From Nissolia schottii (Eukaryota > Streptophyta > Magnoliopsida > Fabales > Fabaceae): a DNA stretch of 64,000 nt. Each line of letters starts with the position of its first letter. Position 1 is the stretch's first letter. Positions 10,170-22,289 of the stretch are shown in pieces. Below the pieces are notes generated by a model. That model made no database searches and had not been told where the DNA came from. It saw nothing but the letters and a program-made list of their open reading frames with translations. Made by a program: the position numbers and the translations under genes. The DNA is taken from positions 207,390 through 271,389 of the forward strand of contig QANU01107820.1 of the NCBI GenBank assembly GCA_003254905.1. Reading direction: 5' to 3'.

Positions 10170-13100
10170 TCAAAATCTAATCTTCCTCCTGGCGTCAGCC
10201 AGATTCATATAAAGCACCGCATCCTTTATGAAGGTAACAGTGGCAGCAATAAGCCTGCGGATGAAGACAAGTGATTCAGGAGGGATATGTGGCCTGACGT
10301 TGAAGCTTTCAATGACATGGAACAAAATAGTTAGAAGGCTTCCATTGCCATTATTATTATTAACACCATCTCCTGCGGGAAGGATAGAAAACCCTGATGG
10401 CAGGACCTTAACATCGTCTGGGTCCATTCCGTTTGCTAGACCCCACAGAGCAAACTCGTCTATTGGTGTATAAATCACGTACGAGCTTGTTGAGTCTGTG
10501 TAACTCTCTTGAAGATAAATGATCTCTGTCTTCTCTTCATCACCTTTCTAATAATAATAATAATAATAAGAATTGCAAAAAACCAAAGGTAAGTTTAGGC
10601 TTTGCTTAATTAATTAGAGTGATCTTGAAGAAAAATTGGTAAAAGAATTTATTCACTTCAACAATATGAGTAATGTCATTTAGATCATTAAAATGGTGTA
10701 GGCACATTATTAATTGTTTCCAATATTAAAAGTACAAGACTATTTTAACTAAATAGCCCAATCTTCATTTAAAAAAAAAGTTTGATTCTCTTGAAAAATG
10801 AATTTAATTTTGATCATAAATTATGTTATCGCCCATCTTCCTATTTCAAAATTCTTATAGGTAAATTTGAGAGAATATTAAACTCTTTAATGCTTATACT
10901 CATTGAACATGGAATATCGTGCTCACTTACTAATCATTTATCATTGAATAAAATTTTATATTCTATTAAAATCTCATGTAATAATGAATAATTAATGAGT
11001 CGTTATTATGTCTCATGTTTAATGAGTTGAAACAACCTTCTTTCTTAGAGATAATATTGCTAATAAATAAAACATGAGATAAAAGGAGGATCTTACCGTC
11101 GTTCGCATTAAAGAAACCCGATTCCCTGGATTATTGCCTTTATTCATGAACGCAAATTCTCGACTAGTGTGAATATTACGATCATGTGAAAGCAGATCCC
11201 ACTATTATGATTGTTCAACAAAGACAAATTAAGAACATTTACATATTAGAAGATATAGTGCTAAATTGAGCTTTACGTTATGCCATGATGATTTTGACAA
11301 GAAATAGAATTCACATTTCAAACTCAAAAACCCATGCTTAGTTTTATTAAATCCATTAATTGTGAGTATTATTTAGATCACATCAATAACTAATAATAAC
11401 ATCAATATGTGAGAACAATAAATAAATAAAAAATTAAATTTGCTTGAAGTAATAGATAAAAATGACCAGAAGAAATCTATACCAAAAAATTGTGGCATGC
11501 ATGCTATGATTAACAAAAATTAGTGGCAGTAGAGTAATACTTGAACCTTGCTTCTGCCAGTTTCATGACGGAGGAAGTTGAACAATCGAGATCGTGAGAC
11601 ATTAAGCCAAACACTAGTCCCAAAAACTACATTTGTAGCGCCAGGCATCCCAGGATCCTCCACATTGTTCTTAACCATCACCCTCACTTCTTCAGTGCCA
11701 AAAATTGGAGCTATTTGGACCCATGGATTCAGCACTGAAGCGTTGACATTAGCACAATAGTGTCTCATCATTCTATCTGCCAGTTTCAAGAAACTTTTCC
11801 TCCCAGCTTGTCGTATATTAACTGTTCATATTAAAAACAAAGAAACACAACACAAGTAGTGAATGTAACAAAGGTTACATCAGTCTATGATAAATAATCT
11901 CAGCATCTTATTCAAAGAGGTAATTCGTTTGAAATATAAAAAGACATGCTCTTACATGAAAACCAATTCAAAAGGAATTTAAGCAGACTAAAACAAATGG
12001 AAAAAGTTATTGTATGTATAAGCACAAGTTTACTATGGCAAATTCAAGCAGACTCACATAAAGATGGTGACATTCATAAATAAGTAAATATATCTTAAAT
12101 AAAGTTAGGGTGATGAACTTTTATTGGGACGCAACGATAAAATAATAAATTTGTGCATATGCAAGAATCTCTCAAACAAATGAACAATGAAGGTTGGGTT
12201 AAACAGTAAGAGATTAGTTTACTGCAGTATAACGAATCATGATTTTAATTTTAGATGAGAAAGTTGCCCACATTAAAATGTTTACTATTGTTGGATATAG
12301 TGGTAAGATAGTCCACAACAATAATGTAGCGAACCCACTATTTAAATCTTAATTGGGTGACTCCTCACATTCAAAAGTCTACATTATAACTTGATCAAAA
12401 TGGAAGACCGTAGACAAAGGAAAAAGGGGGAAAACAAATAGAGATTAAAACATATAGAAAAGCACCATGCTCACCCATTTTTAGAAACAAAAACGCACAA
12501 AGCAAAAGAAGATATGGTAACGTTCATATTAGCCTCCACTACAAAAATTTAAAGAAGAAAGTGAAGCAGACATACCCCCTTGATCTGCATGAAGTGGTGT
12601 TTTTGCTGCTTTCATGATTTCAGAAAACTCAGTGTGTCTAACTAAAGAATTAAGCCAACGCGTTGCACCAAATGCTGAACCCGTGGTGACTAGTGACCGG
12701 AATTCGTTGTTCAGTTGGCTATAGTCTGCTTCCACATGCTCAAGCCATATAACCTTAAAAGATCATGATGCAAATTAAAGCAAATCACAAGAAGAAAAAT
12801 TGTTAGTTGTTACTAGAGTAAATTAAAATAAAAATTCGTTATGTATCATTTATTATTTCCCATCACCTATTACGTAAAGACTATAAAAAAAATATATTAA
12901 GAAAGGATATTGATATTTTGTTCTAAAATTAATTCTTGAAAATCGTACCAAAACTAATTCAACCAATTAAAAGAAAGGATAGAAGTACATGAAGAGAGGA
13001 AAAAAAAAGAGGGATTGGCCTAAGAAATAGTGGTTGGGTAACCAACCAAAGACTTTCGTAGTGTATGAATGAAAATAAACATCGGACCATTAATAATTTT

Positions 13101-15609
13101 TGTTCAAAAAGTTGTGTCTAATGACAAATGTTACCGAATAGATATCTGCTACTAATATATAATATCTAAGAATTTCTCATTCCAACTACAAAAATGAATC
13201 AATTAAGAAGAAAATCAATAATGTTATGAAACAATAAATACTATGTTAAAAGAAGAAAACCTTAGAGGATCCATTAGGCATTCCGGTGATCAAACAGCCT
13301 GATGGTCTTCTTTGAAGGTGGTAGCTTGTTAGATAAGGGAAAGGCTTCTCCAGAGATACATCCACGACTCCCCACATTTCATTAGTGTCATTAGGCAACT
13401 GCTTGCAGTACCTTGCAAAATAGTACTCCCGAGTTGGCACCAACGGTGAAGGTAAATGATATTCTGCGCACATCTATGACAAGAAAATGGATAATATAAA
13501 AAATGAGAATGTTCATCACATAAAGAATATATATATATATAGTCGCACATCATCATAAGGGCTTCCATCGACATCTACGTTCTCTTTTGCTTCTCCCAAG
13601 CTGTGTTATATGAATTTATTTAGTGTAAGATAACTTGTACCACATTTATTATTAAATAAAATTTTAATGATATTCACATCTTATTATTAAGATTTCATTT
13701 AGTGATGAATAAGGTGTGAGGCGATAGAATCTCTTATACCAATTAAATACATGCTTATATAATTTCTCCACTTCATTTATTTGCTCTTTTTATTAACAAA
13801 ATCACTTTACGTATTTCTCTCTTCAGAGTAAAAGCCTATACTTATGGCAGTGATTGGAAAACATAACTAACCATGTGTGTCGACTTTTTTCTTTTTTTAT
13901 CAAAATGTTATTTGTACATCTTAAAAATAGCTACCAAAATAGAGAAACAAACATTACAAAATAGAAAAACAAACATTATAAAATACAAAAAATGAGCAAT
14001 ATTAAACACATCCATGCATGAACACGTAGAAATGAGCAATACTAAACTCATGTGTGCACGGACGCAAAAATGTTTAGTGACAATGTTTAATTCTCTAGTG
14101 TACAATGTTTGTTTCTTTGTTAGGTGACTGCTTTTGAGGTATACGAATAGCAGGAGTGATTTTTAATTAACACTCATGTGTGTAGTTAATTGAAAGTGTG
14201 CTCAACATAGTGCAATTGGGGGAAAAGATATCTTACACGTATATACGTATACAATTTGAATGAGATTTGATAAAATTATAACAAGATTGCTTTTCGTTCA
14301 TAAAACTGAACAGGATAAAGCGAGGGGACTGATCAGATTCATATATATTTTGAATCAATTAAGTAATTATTCTTTACAAATCACGCATATATATCTTTCC
14401 ATGCCTGCCATACAAAACTAATTAGTATTATTTATGAGACATACATATAGAACAGAGCAGAAGGTGATGATATATATATATATATATATATATATATGAC
14501 AATGAAGCAGGAGTCAAATCTGCGGGGGAGGTTAGCATTGCACTTACCACATGCACCTTCCCATCATAGGTCCCTTCCACTCCATGATCAGACAAGGTTC
14601 CTAGGAGCTTCGCTTGTGAGACAAGATCGTAAAACGCCTTGGACCACTGAGTCTGAAAAAATAAAAGAGAGAAACGTATCGACGGATGGCTACTAAAAAT
14701 CACCTTGGAGAGAGGGAGGACGAGAAAGTAAGTGGCAGCGGGAAGAAATAACATACGACGTCCATAAGCAGCCCAACAAGGTGGATGGGAGCAATGTTAA
14801 CGTACGCCATATCCCGCGAGGCTTCAATTTGCATGGTGGATTTAGGAGGAGTTCCACAGGTAGTGTCATTGTCGCATGGAATGGAGTCAAATAAGTCTGA
14901 AAAGTAGTTGTGAGTGTCTTTGACCTCAACCAGGGTCATGATCTCCCTCAGGGTCTCGTCGATCTCGCCGAAATGCCTCAAGTACTCGAGGTCATTCAGA
15001 GCCTCGCGCCTCTCGTCCTTCTGGGGGACCCACAGAGGCCTCCCCGCCACGCCCACCTTCGACAGCTCCTCCATGGCTGACTGAACCAGCTCAGCGATCC
15101 TCGTCCTCGCTGGTTCCGCGTGCATCGACACCACGAACAGGAGCTCGCTCGCTCGCGGCGGCGGCATGCCGTACGGAGACAATATTGGCGGGTATCCGCT
15201 CTTCTTGCTGTCTTCATTCTACCGAACAAAAATATTAGTATTGTAAGCACGTATGTATGCATGCACAGATATAGCTTAATTAGTCAAAGCTCAAAGTTAA
15301 TTAGTCAATGATTTCCACCATAGCCACAGACGCACACAATGTGAACAATAACTCGATCGTGGGCGTAAAAGCTCCTCAATTTGTAACAAGAGATCAGGGG
15401 AAGAGGTACGTAGTTCAAAATTCTTTATTGATTTTAGGGATTTTTGTTACAACAATGTTAATTGCGTTCCAGCGTTGAATTGGCTGTTTCTTGTGAATTC
15501 AAAAATTAATTTTAAAAAATAAAAATAAATAAATAAATATCAATTTTACCTGGTAAACCTCATGTGGATGATCCACCTCGCTCAACCCTTCATCGCTGCT
15601 CGTAGCCAT
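10170..15609 (-). CDS. HD-ZIP IV-type START-domain protein lacking homeodomain and zipper
   Basis: Eight exons: 15609-15550, 15218-14757, 14652-14548, 13473-13261, 12753-12576, 11821-11547, 11201-11097 and 10547-10170. All introns are GT-AG and the sum is 1776 nt, 591 residues plus TGA. Residues about 60-290 match the START lipid-binding domain of HD-ZIP IV factors ([66 protein letters not shown]). Residues about 290-591 match their conserved C-terminal half ([50 protein letters not shown]). Normal members have 700-800 residues with a homeodomain and leucine zipper before START; here only about 45 unrelated residues precede it, and the leader exon upstream encodes none. The ATG at 15609 opens the first exon. 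It may act as a lipid-sensing partner or competitor of full-length factors, which is inference. Confidence 0.87.
10549..10570 (-). repeat. (TTA)n tract abutting the last splice acceptor
   Basis: On the minus strand the intron before exon 8 ends in six or more TTA units directly followed by the acceptor AG at 10549-10548. A microsatellite therefore serves as the pyrimidine-rich stretch of this intron, so length changes could affect splicing. Confidence 0.7.
14470..14497. repeat. (AT)n microsatellite in an intron of the START gene
   Basis: About 14 uninterrupted AT units in the intron between exons 3 and 4. Confidence 0.95.
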
Positions 15610-15960
15610 AGCTACGTACACACTCTTATGCGCCGCAAAAGCGAATTACGCCTAACAACAAAAACCATGTAAGTAGTATTCTTCAAAAACAAACAGCATA
15701 GAAAGCACCATCCTGATCAAATGCACTAATAATTAAACGTGTGTTGAAAAAATAATTAGCCAATCTTCAATCTTAAAGCCCTAGCTACGTGCTCATAAAC
15801 CAAGTTAGAATATATATATATTTACCGGGTTGAAGACGACGAGAAAGGGCGAGCGAGACAACTATTACACAATTTGTTGTAGTTGGGAATTAGAAGAATG
15901 AGTGAATGAAAGGTGAAAGGAGGAGGAGAAAAAGGTTTTAGGGTTGAGTACGTGAAACAC
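15610..15960 (-). other. 5' leader of the START gene with a probable UTR intron
   Basis: On the minus strand 'caacccg|gtaaat' near 15827 is a plausible donor and 'tgttgttag|gcg' near 15652 an acceptor, giving a leader exon rich in CT (about 15827-15960), an intron of about 175 bases, and a short leader before the ATG at 15609. The leader exon has no homeodomain coding in any frame. UTR introns are common in this gene family. Confidence 0.55.
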
Positions 15961-16229
15961 GCTTTGTGGATAGAGCACGCACTATGCTCCAAAGATCATG
16001 AGATCTGCAAGCGTTCAATTGCTAGTGCTGGTCAAGACTTTCTTTATGGCAGATTCTGCGCCTTGTTTTGTGTATGAGTTTCATTAACATCTGAAGGGCT
16101 TGTTTGGCAAACTCCAAATACAACAAAATCTTCTTTAATTAATTTTAATTTAAAAAAAAATTAAGTCAAGTAGAATGGATAGGTAAGTGAAATTTGACAA
16201 TTAAATTTAAATTAGGAAAGATAAGGAGA

Positions 16230-16289
<60 letters not shown>

Positions 16290-18856
16290 AGGGGGTAATG
16301 GTCAAATATGAAATTTAATTTAAATTAAGGCTAATTTAATATAGTCAAGTGTTTGGTTAAAGTGATTTAAACATGAAATTTTACTTCAAAATAATGGTGA
16401 GAGAAACTCAAAAATATAATTAGTATAGATTAATTTTTAGTTTATTGTAATACATTGACAATGTATAAAAAAAATATTGTTATTCAATTAAATCATGTAT
16501 ATAAAATTATTTGAAAGGACGACTATGTAAAAAACTTTGCATAATAATTAAACTCTTTGTTTTTAACGTAAAATTAGTTCTGAAAGAGTAATAAGGTGTC
16601 ACCTCAAGTTCATATTATTTAATTATAATTTAGTTGATTTTTTAAACTGTTTAACAAATTAAACTACTCTCGTTTGCACAATGATAAATTGGTTTTTATA
16701 TGTTTGCAAACTCCCTTATATTAATCTCATAAGAGAAAAAGTTTAAAAAATTAAGAATAAAGTCTGTGTAACAAGAAAAATGATAAAATATAAAGGTATC
16801 ATCTTTTATATTTTAGTTCCTTGCCGCCTGCAAGAATATTTTGTGTATAAATTTAATATTTCAAGGAATAAAATTTTAAAATAAAAATATTTTAGGAATT
16901 AAAATATACATTTACTCAAAAATTAATTATATGATTGACTTTCTCTGAGTTTTATTTTTATTTAATAAAATAATATTTATCATCAGATAAAAAGAATATT
17001 TTAATGCCATTAATTATTTTTTCAAATAAATTCGTAAAAATAAAAAAGAGTATTGATCATATAAATAGAAAAAAAATATATATCAATCTCATTTATGAAA
17101 TTCCTAAAGAAACAATTCACCGTGTCTATATCTGTATTTTATTTTGTATAATAGAATTTCTAAACTAGCATCTAATTAATCCAATGACATCGAAAAGGAA
17201 ACTAGCATCTAATCCAATAATCCTTAATATTAACTAGAAAAGAGAACAACCGCAAATTTTAAAAAAGAAAGGGTATGGGTAAAAAAATTGAATCAATTAC
17301 CATTTCATGGGTTTGTTTCCAGTCGACCACTTCGTTTGGGCCTGCCTAGTTAGCCTACAAAACAATACCTATTGCATTCACTACAAAACAAAACAATTGA
17401 ACAATAATTGAAAAGAAACAAGCTTACGTTAACAATATTTTGAAATTAAATTCTTTAACATTTATTCTTATTTATTTAATGAATGAGTTTATTTTTTTGT
17501 CTCGATAGAGCTATGAAATTTAGAGTCAGAACTCGATTAACCTAGTCCAACTTGACTAAGGTCCCCAAAGAGATAGAGATCCTCAGCCAAGATCTTTTTT
17601 ATTCTCATGACTCAAATCTGAAACCTCTAATTAAAGTCAAGAAACCTACAATAAATAAGTTTAATTTGAATAAACTATTTATACAATGAGTATTTTATTA
17701 TCAATTAATCACATATGTTACATAAAATTGTAAATTATTGTAAAGGTGATACGAACCTCATGTACAAATGGATACGCATAAAAGATCTAGGACTAAATTG
17801 GATTTATCATCTTCAACCTTTATATAAGGTGTGGATAAGAATCTTGGAATAAGTCCCTGCAACTCTCAAATAACTTGTGATCGATAAAAAATGTTGAGAT
17901 ATAAAGAAATTAGGCTCTTACCATCAACTCTCAATTAACACGTGACGAAGAAACTTGAAATAAAATAAATTAGGATTATTTCTCCCACCCTCAACCCTCA
18001 ACCAACTAATGTGGATAATCTTAAAATAAAGAGAATTCTTGACTGTTATAAGAAAACAAGAACAAAAACATTAAAGGTTAAATGTTAAAATACAATTATC
18101 CATTAACAAGCTTGACTTGCTCAATGAAAAATCAAGAAAAATTAAATTTTAGGTTCAAGCCTAATTTTCGAAGTACCAAAAAGATATTTATGTCCTCTTA
18201 ATAAAACGAAATATATATATCCTAACAATTTAAAGAACTAAGATAATTATAATATTATTCTATCCGAAAAAATAATAATAATATCTTAACATATCAAGAT
18301 AATCTTAACAACAAATTAGAGATAACTGGTCCGAAATTAAGAAAATATAAGATTTAATCCTAAAAATAAATAAATATACTAATGATACTTTGTCTCTTAA
18401 CATTGACTAGTCACCGCACAGAAAAAAAAAATTTGTTGACTAGTCTTGTGATTTTGAGATTTTCTTTGATTTCATAACAAAACCACACACAACAACATAT
18501 GAATGATGTGTCTCCTACATGATTCACGCATTCCCTCTCACTTCAAAGAGAGTTGTCCTCGAATATTCACTTCAAAATGTCAAAAAAACAAGTGGATATT
18601 CGCAATACTAATTTGATATTCTTTTTTCATTTTTCATCACGATATTTTATTTTTATTTTTTGTAGATCATAAAGATATCTACATATTATCCTATCCAAAA
18701 ATGAAACAGTAACAACTACAAATTAGAGATAAGAACTTATTCTAAATTAAGGAAAATATCAGCAAACCCTTGGAAGATCCAATCTTAAAATCAAGGAACA
18801 ACCACAACTTTTTTTTACCAAAATAAAATAAACAAAATAAGCTAAAGTTATGACCC
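15961..18856. other. Gene-free AT-rich spacer
   Basis: Holds the promoter side of the START gene, a microsatellite at 16231-16282 and a short repeat at about 16430-16510 ('taatacattgacaatgta') related to the small elements at 24729 and 39182. Nothing else can be supported. Confidence 0.6.
16231..16282. repeat. Compound (TA)n(GA)n microsatellite
   Basis: Ten TA units (16231-16250) run straight into sixteen GA units (16251-16282), followed by 'gggagggaggggg'. Confidence 0.97.
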
Positions 18857-18876
18857 TTTTCGTTATAAAGGGAGTC
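18857..18876 (+). repeat. MULE terminal inverted repeat, left
   Basis: Exact complement of 24582-24601. Degenerate 'tttaaa'-centred palindromes follow at about 18916-18936 and 18953-18971. Confidence 0.9.
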
Positions 18877-19267
18877 CGCGTAAGTCATATTTAATTACTT
18901 TTTTTAAAAAAATAGAAATCAATTTAAATGGACTTTCAACTATCTATAAATAGGAGTCGGTTTAAACCAACTACTTCACAATTCAAACTCTCCATCTCTC
19001 TAAAAAAAATCTTCACAATTCAAACTCTCTATCTCTCTAAAAAATCTCTTTCTCTCTCTAAAAATTTTGTGGGGTTGAATTTTTTTTTGTTTGTAGTGCA
19101 ATGGAAGGTGAAAATTTGATGCATTTAAACAAGGTTGACTGCATTCAACCTCAACTGAACATCTAGGTACGTAGATGTTTTTACCATAACGCTTTTGTTT
19201 TTCTATTTATGCTAGTGTTGTAGAAATTATAAAAACTTTTAGTGCAAGTGAAGTGTTTGATGAAATG

Positions 19268-19590
19268 TCTTCAATGTTAGATTTATAGATTTATAATTAA
19301 AATGTTTGGTAGATTGATAAGACAAAGGTTAAGTTAGTATAGGTAAAAAGTGCTAGTGTAGATTTATAGATTTATAGATAAAATGTTTGGTAGATTGATA
19401 AAATGTTGTTATTGAATGAGTATTTTATTGAACTTGAATGTTAATTAGATATATAGAGTTATTGTAGATTGATAAGGTATATGTGCATTTTTGGGTAGAT
19501 TTCTAAGATAGAGTATTTTTATTGAACTTGAATGTTAGATATATAGAGTTATTGTAGATTGATAAGATATATGTTAGATCTATAGAGTTT
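19268..19590 (+). repeat. Local duplications in the MULE leader
   Basis: Two pairs of near-copies. 'gatttatagatttata' followed by 'aaaatgtttggtagattgat' appears at about 19278 and 19361. 'gaacttgaatgtta' followed by 'agatatatagagttattg' appears at about 19431 and 19522. They lie between the left end and the mobile-domain pseudogene and probably formed by slippage. Confidence 0.75.
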
Positions 19591-19744
19591 TTGGAAATTA
19601 ACTTGAATGTTAAATTGTCGATTAATTTATGGATTTCACTGTAAAAGAAACTAATTTCGAAGCATGTGTTGTCGTATTTTATAATTTTAATTCGAGTCAC
19701 TTTTTATGAGTGTAATTAGTCTGAATATCCTTTTTTATGTCATT

Positions 19745-21990
19745 TTGTAGCCTTGAGTGTTGGAGACGAGACGATACACAAATTTCCATGAACTGCATCG
19801 GCTAATGGAGCAGGGACTGGTGGCTGCCTGATTATGGGATGTTATGCGCATTATTTCAGCATTCTGATATGACAAGGCATTGGTTAGTGCCTTTGTAGAG
19901 AGGTGGCATCTTAAGACCCACACTTTCCATCTACCTTTTGGAGAGTGCACGGTCACACTGCAACATGTTGCAGTCATACTTAGCCTTGCCATTGAAGGCT
20001 AGACTGTTACTAGAAGGACTAGAGATTGGGCGAATCACTCAATGACAGGAACTAGTGGGCATTATGTGAGGAGTTTCTCAAAGAAAGTCCCCCACAATAG
20101 TACAAAAAGGGATCCACTGTTATCCTTAAGTGGGTCTAACAGATGTACCTTTATTTGATCAGGCAAGGGTATGCATACCTGTGCACTATTCTGTGATGCA
20201 CTCGGGTTTACATTCTATTCATGCTTGGAGGGTTCCTCTTATGTGACAAATCGGGGAACTATGTACACCTAAAACTTCTCCTGCCGCTTGAAGACTTGGC
20301 ACAGACGAGGACATATAGTTGGTGGTCAACGGTCCTGGCACAGTTGTATCTGGAGTTGTGCCACGCAACCCAATTTACTGTAACTGAGTTTAGAGGTTGT
20401 GTTGGATTGTTATACATATGAGCTTGGATGAGAATGCCCCAACTAGGCCGTTTGGATGGACAGATGACGTTTCCGTTAGTTGCAGAGTACGTATGATAAA
20501 AGTTTTAGTTTATTTTGTCAGCTGATGAATAGTAATGTATTAGTATTATTGATTTTTAACATGAAATTGTATTTTTGTTATGCAAATGGCGGTTTGGCAA
20601 GATGAGCACTAATCCCGCGAAAGAGGATTGGCTAGTAGATTATTGTAGTCAGCTTGACCAGCTTGGCATATATGGGGGTAAATCAAATAAATTACCTTTC
20701 TATGTTTTCAATTATTAGTTATTTATGAAACATTGGTTTATGGTTGAGACTAAAATATTTTGTGTTTTAATATTTTAGTTTATTTGGACGTAGTATAACA
20801 AGCCAGTAGTTCATGCGGCAAATTCTTGGGTGGGTATACGACGACTAGGCAATATGAGTATCAAATATTGCCCTTATATGCTTGTTGTCATCGAGTGGCA
20901 CTACGCAGAACATGTGGTTTGTCAGTTTGGTGGTGCCTACTGGATACCTCGGCTCTCGATTGACATCGATCGGCTGCATACGAAGGATGCGAAAGGTGTT
21001 GAGGTAACCGACTGGAATTTATTTCATTTGAGATGGCATGATACATGGGATACTCGGGCATATAGGGTAGTGTCGTACTCCCTTATTGCAGAATCTAAGC
21101 CCTATCCCCAATACTTTCAGTGGTACGAGGACTTGACGCAAAGGTTTCTATAGTATATTCCCGAAGAAATTGAGCCTACACTGAAGGAGTTGCTAGTCGA
21201 TGTTCATCACAAGGCTCCTGCAACGCCATCTCTACTTGGAGTTCCTACTCCCACTCCTAACCGACTTACACTATCAATTAGGAGGAGGGGAGGGACATGT
21301 GCTTCCTAGCGCTGGTACAACGATCCCAATGATGAAGACTTCCTATTCAGGGACTTTGATGTTCATGTGGATGACGAGCCCCCCAACAGTAGGTATATGT
21401 GGATGCCGAGCTCGGCTAGGATGATGAGTTAACCCAACTGATGGATGGTGCTTCTATCAGTCACCATGTAGGAGGGGAGGCATCGTTGGGGTTTTGGGAG
21501 CACCATGTGCTGTATCCCAGATTTGCCGCTACATTGACATTCTATGTTTTAGGGCCATGACTTAAATCTTAATCTGGTCAAGTTGACACTGACTTGTCTT
21601 TAGGAGGGGTTTTCTCCCTAGAGCTGCAGACTCCAGTTGGAAATGTCTATCGACCTCAGTTGTAGACGTCAAGTGCACCACTCTGGGAGGAAATGTTTTG
21701 GGGCATTGTACAAGGATGTGGAGCTGGTTCGACAGTTCATGTTGACTTGCCCCCTCCATAAGGTGTTGGGTGCAGTGTTCCCTCTGACACGACTGCCATG
21801 GAACGAGATCTTCTCGGTGCATTGAAGCGGGTAACGTCTCCTCCATTAGGCTCATCACATTCTGTAGTGGAGAGTCAGACGCAACAGGGTGAAAACGAGA
21901 TCCAAGGGGAGCTCCGAAGTAGCATCCACGCTGCTCCAATCATTTGAGGCCACGTCGACGTGCCACACAGGAGTGAAATACCATGTCCAT
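19745..21990 (+). pseudogene. Plant mobile domain (MAIN-like) pseudogene of the MULE
   Basis: Broken frames read, in order, peptides typical of the plant mobile domain: the HTFHLPFGE and VTLQ region, DKSGNYVHLK with the TYSWW segment (about 20250-20330), then NKPVVHAANS, SIKYCPYMLVVIEWHYAEHVV, FGGAYWIPRL, VTDWNLFHLRWHDTW and YFQWYEDLTQRF (20800-21153). Two AT-rich gaps near 20485-20590 and 20680-20780 look like introns. Many in-frame stops exist. Known relatives are MAIN and MAIL1 of Arabidopsis, required for genome stability and silencing, and many transposon-borne copies whose role is unclear. The position inside terminal inverted repeats marks this as a transposon-borne copy. Confidence 0.82.
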
Positions 21991-22289
21991 AGAGGTCAAC
22001 CCACGATGCAACAAATAAATAGTTTAGGGTTATTTTGGTTGTGTATATTATTTTGTAACTTGATGTATGTTACTTCATTATTTGATTCATTTCATTAAGT
22101 TTGTTATTTTTTTATGACTAATTTGTTTAGGTATGAATAAAGAATAAACTTACTAACAATAACTTAACAAAAAATGACATAACAAGTAACAAGTCATCTA
22201 TAAAAGCAACCATAAGCATGCATATCATGGAACAGTACATAACAAGTCATCCATAACAGCTATGACACTATACCACTAGCCACTAGCAT

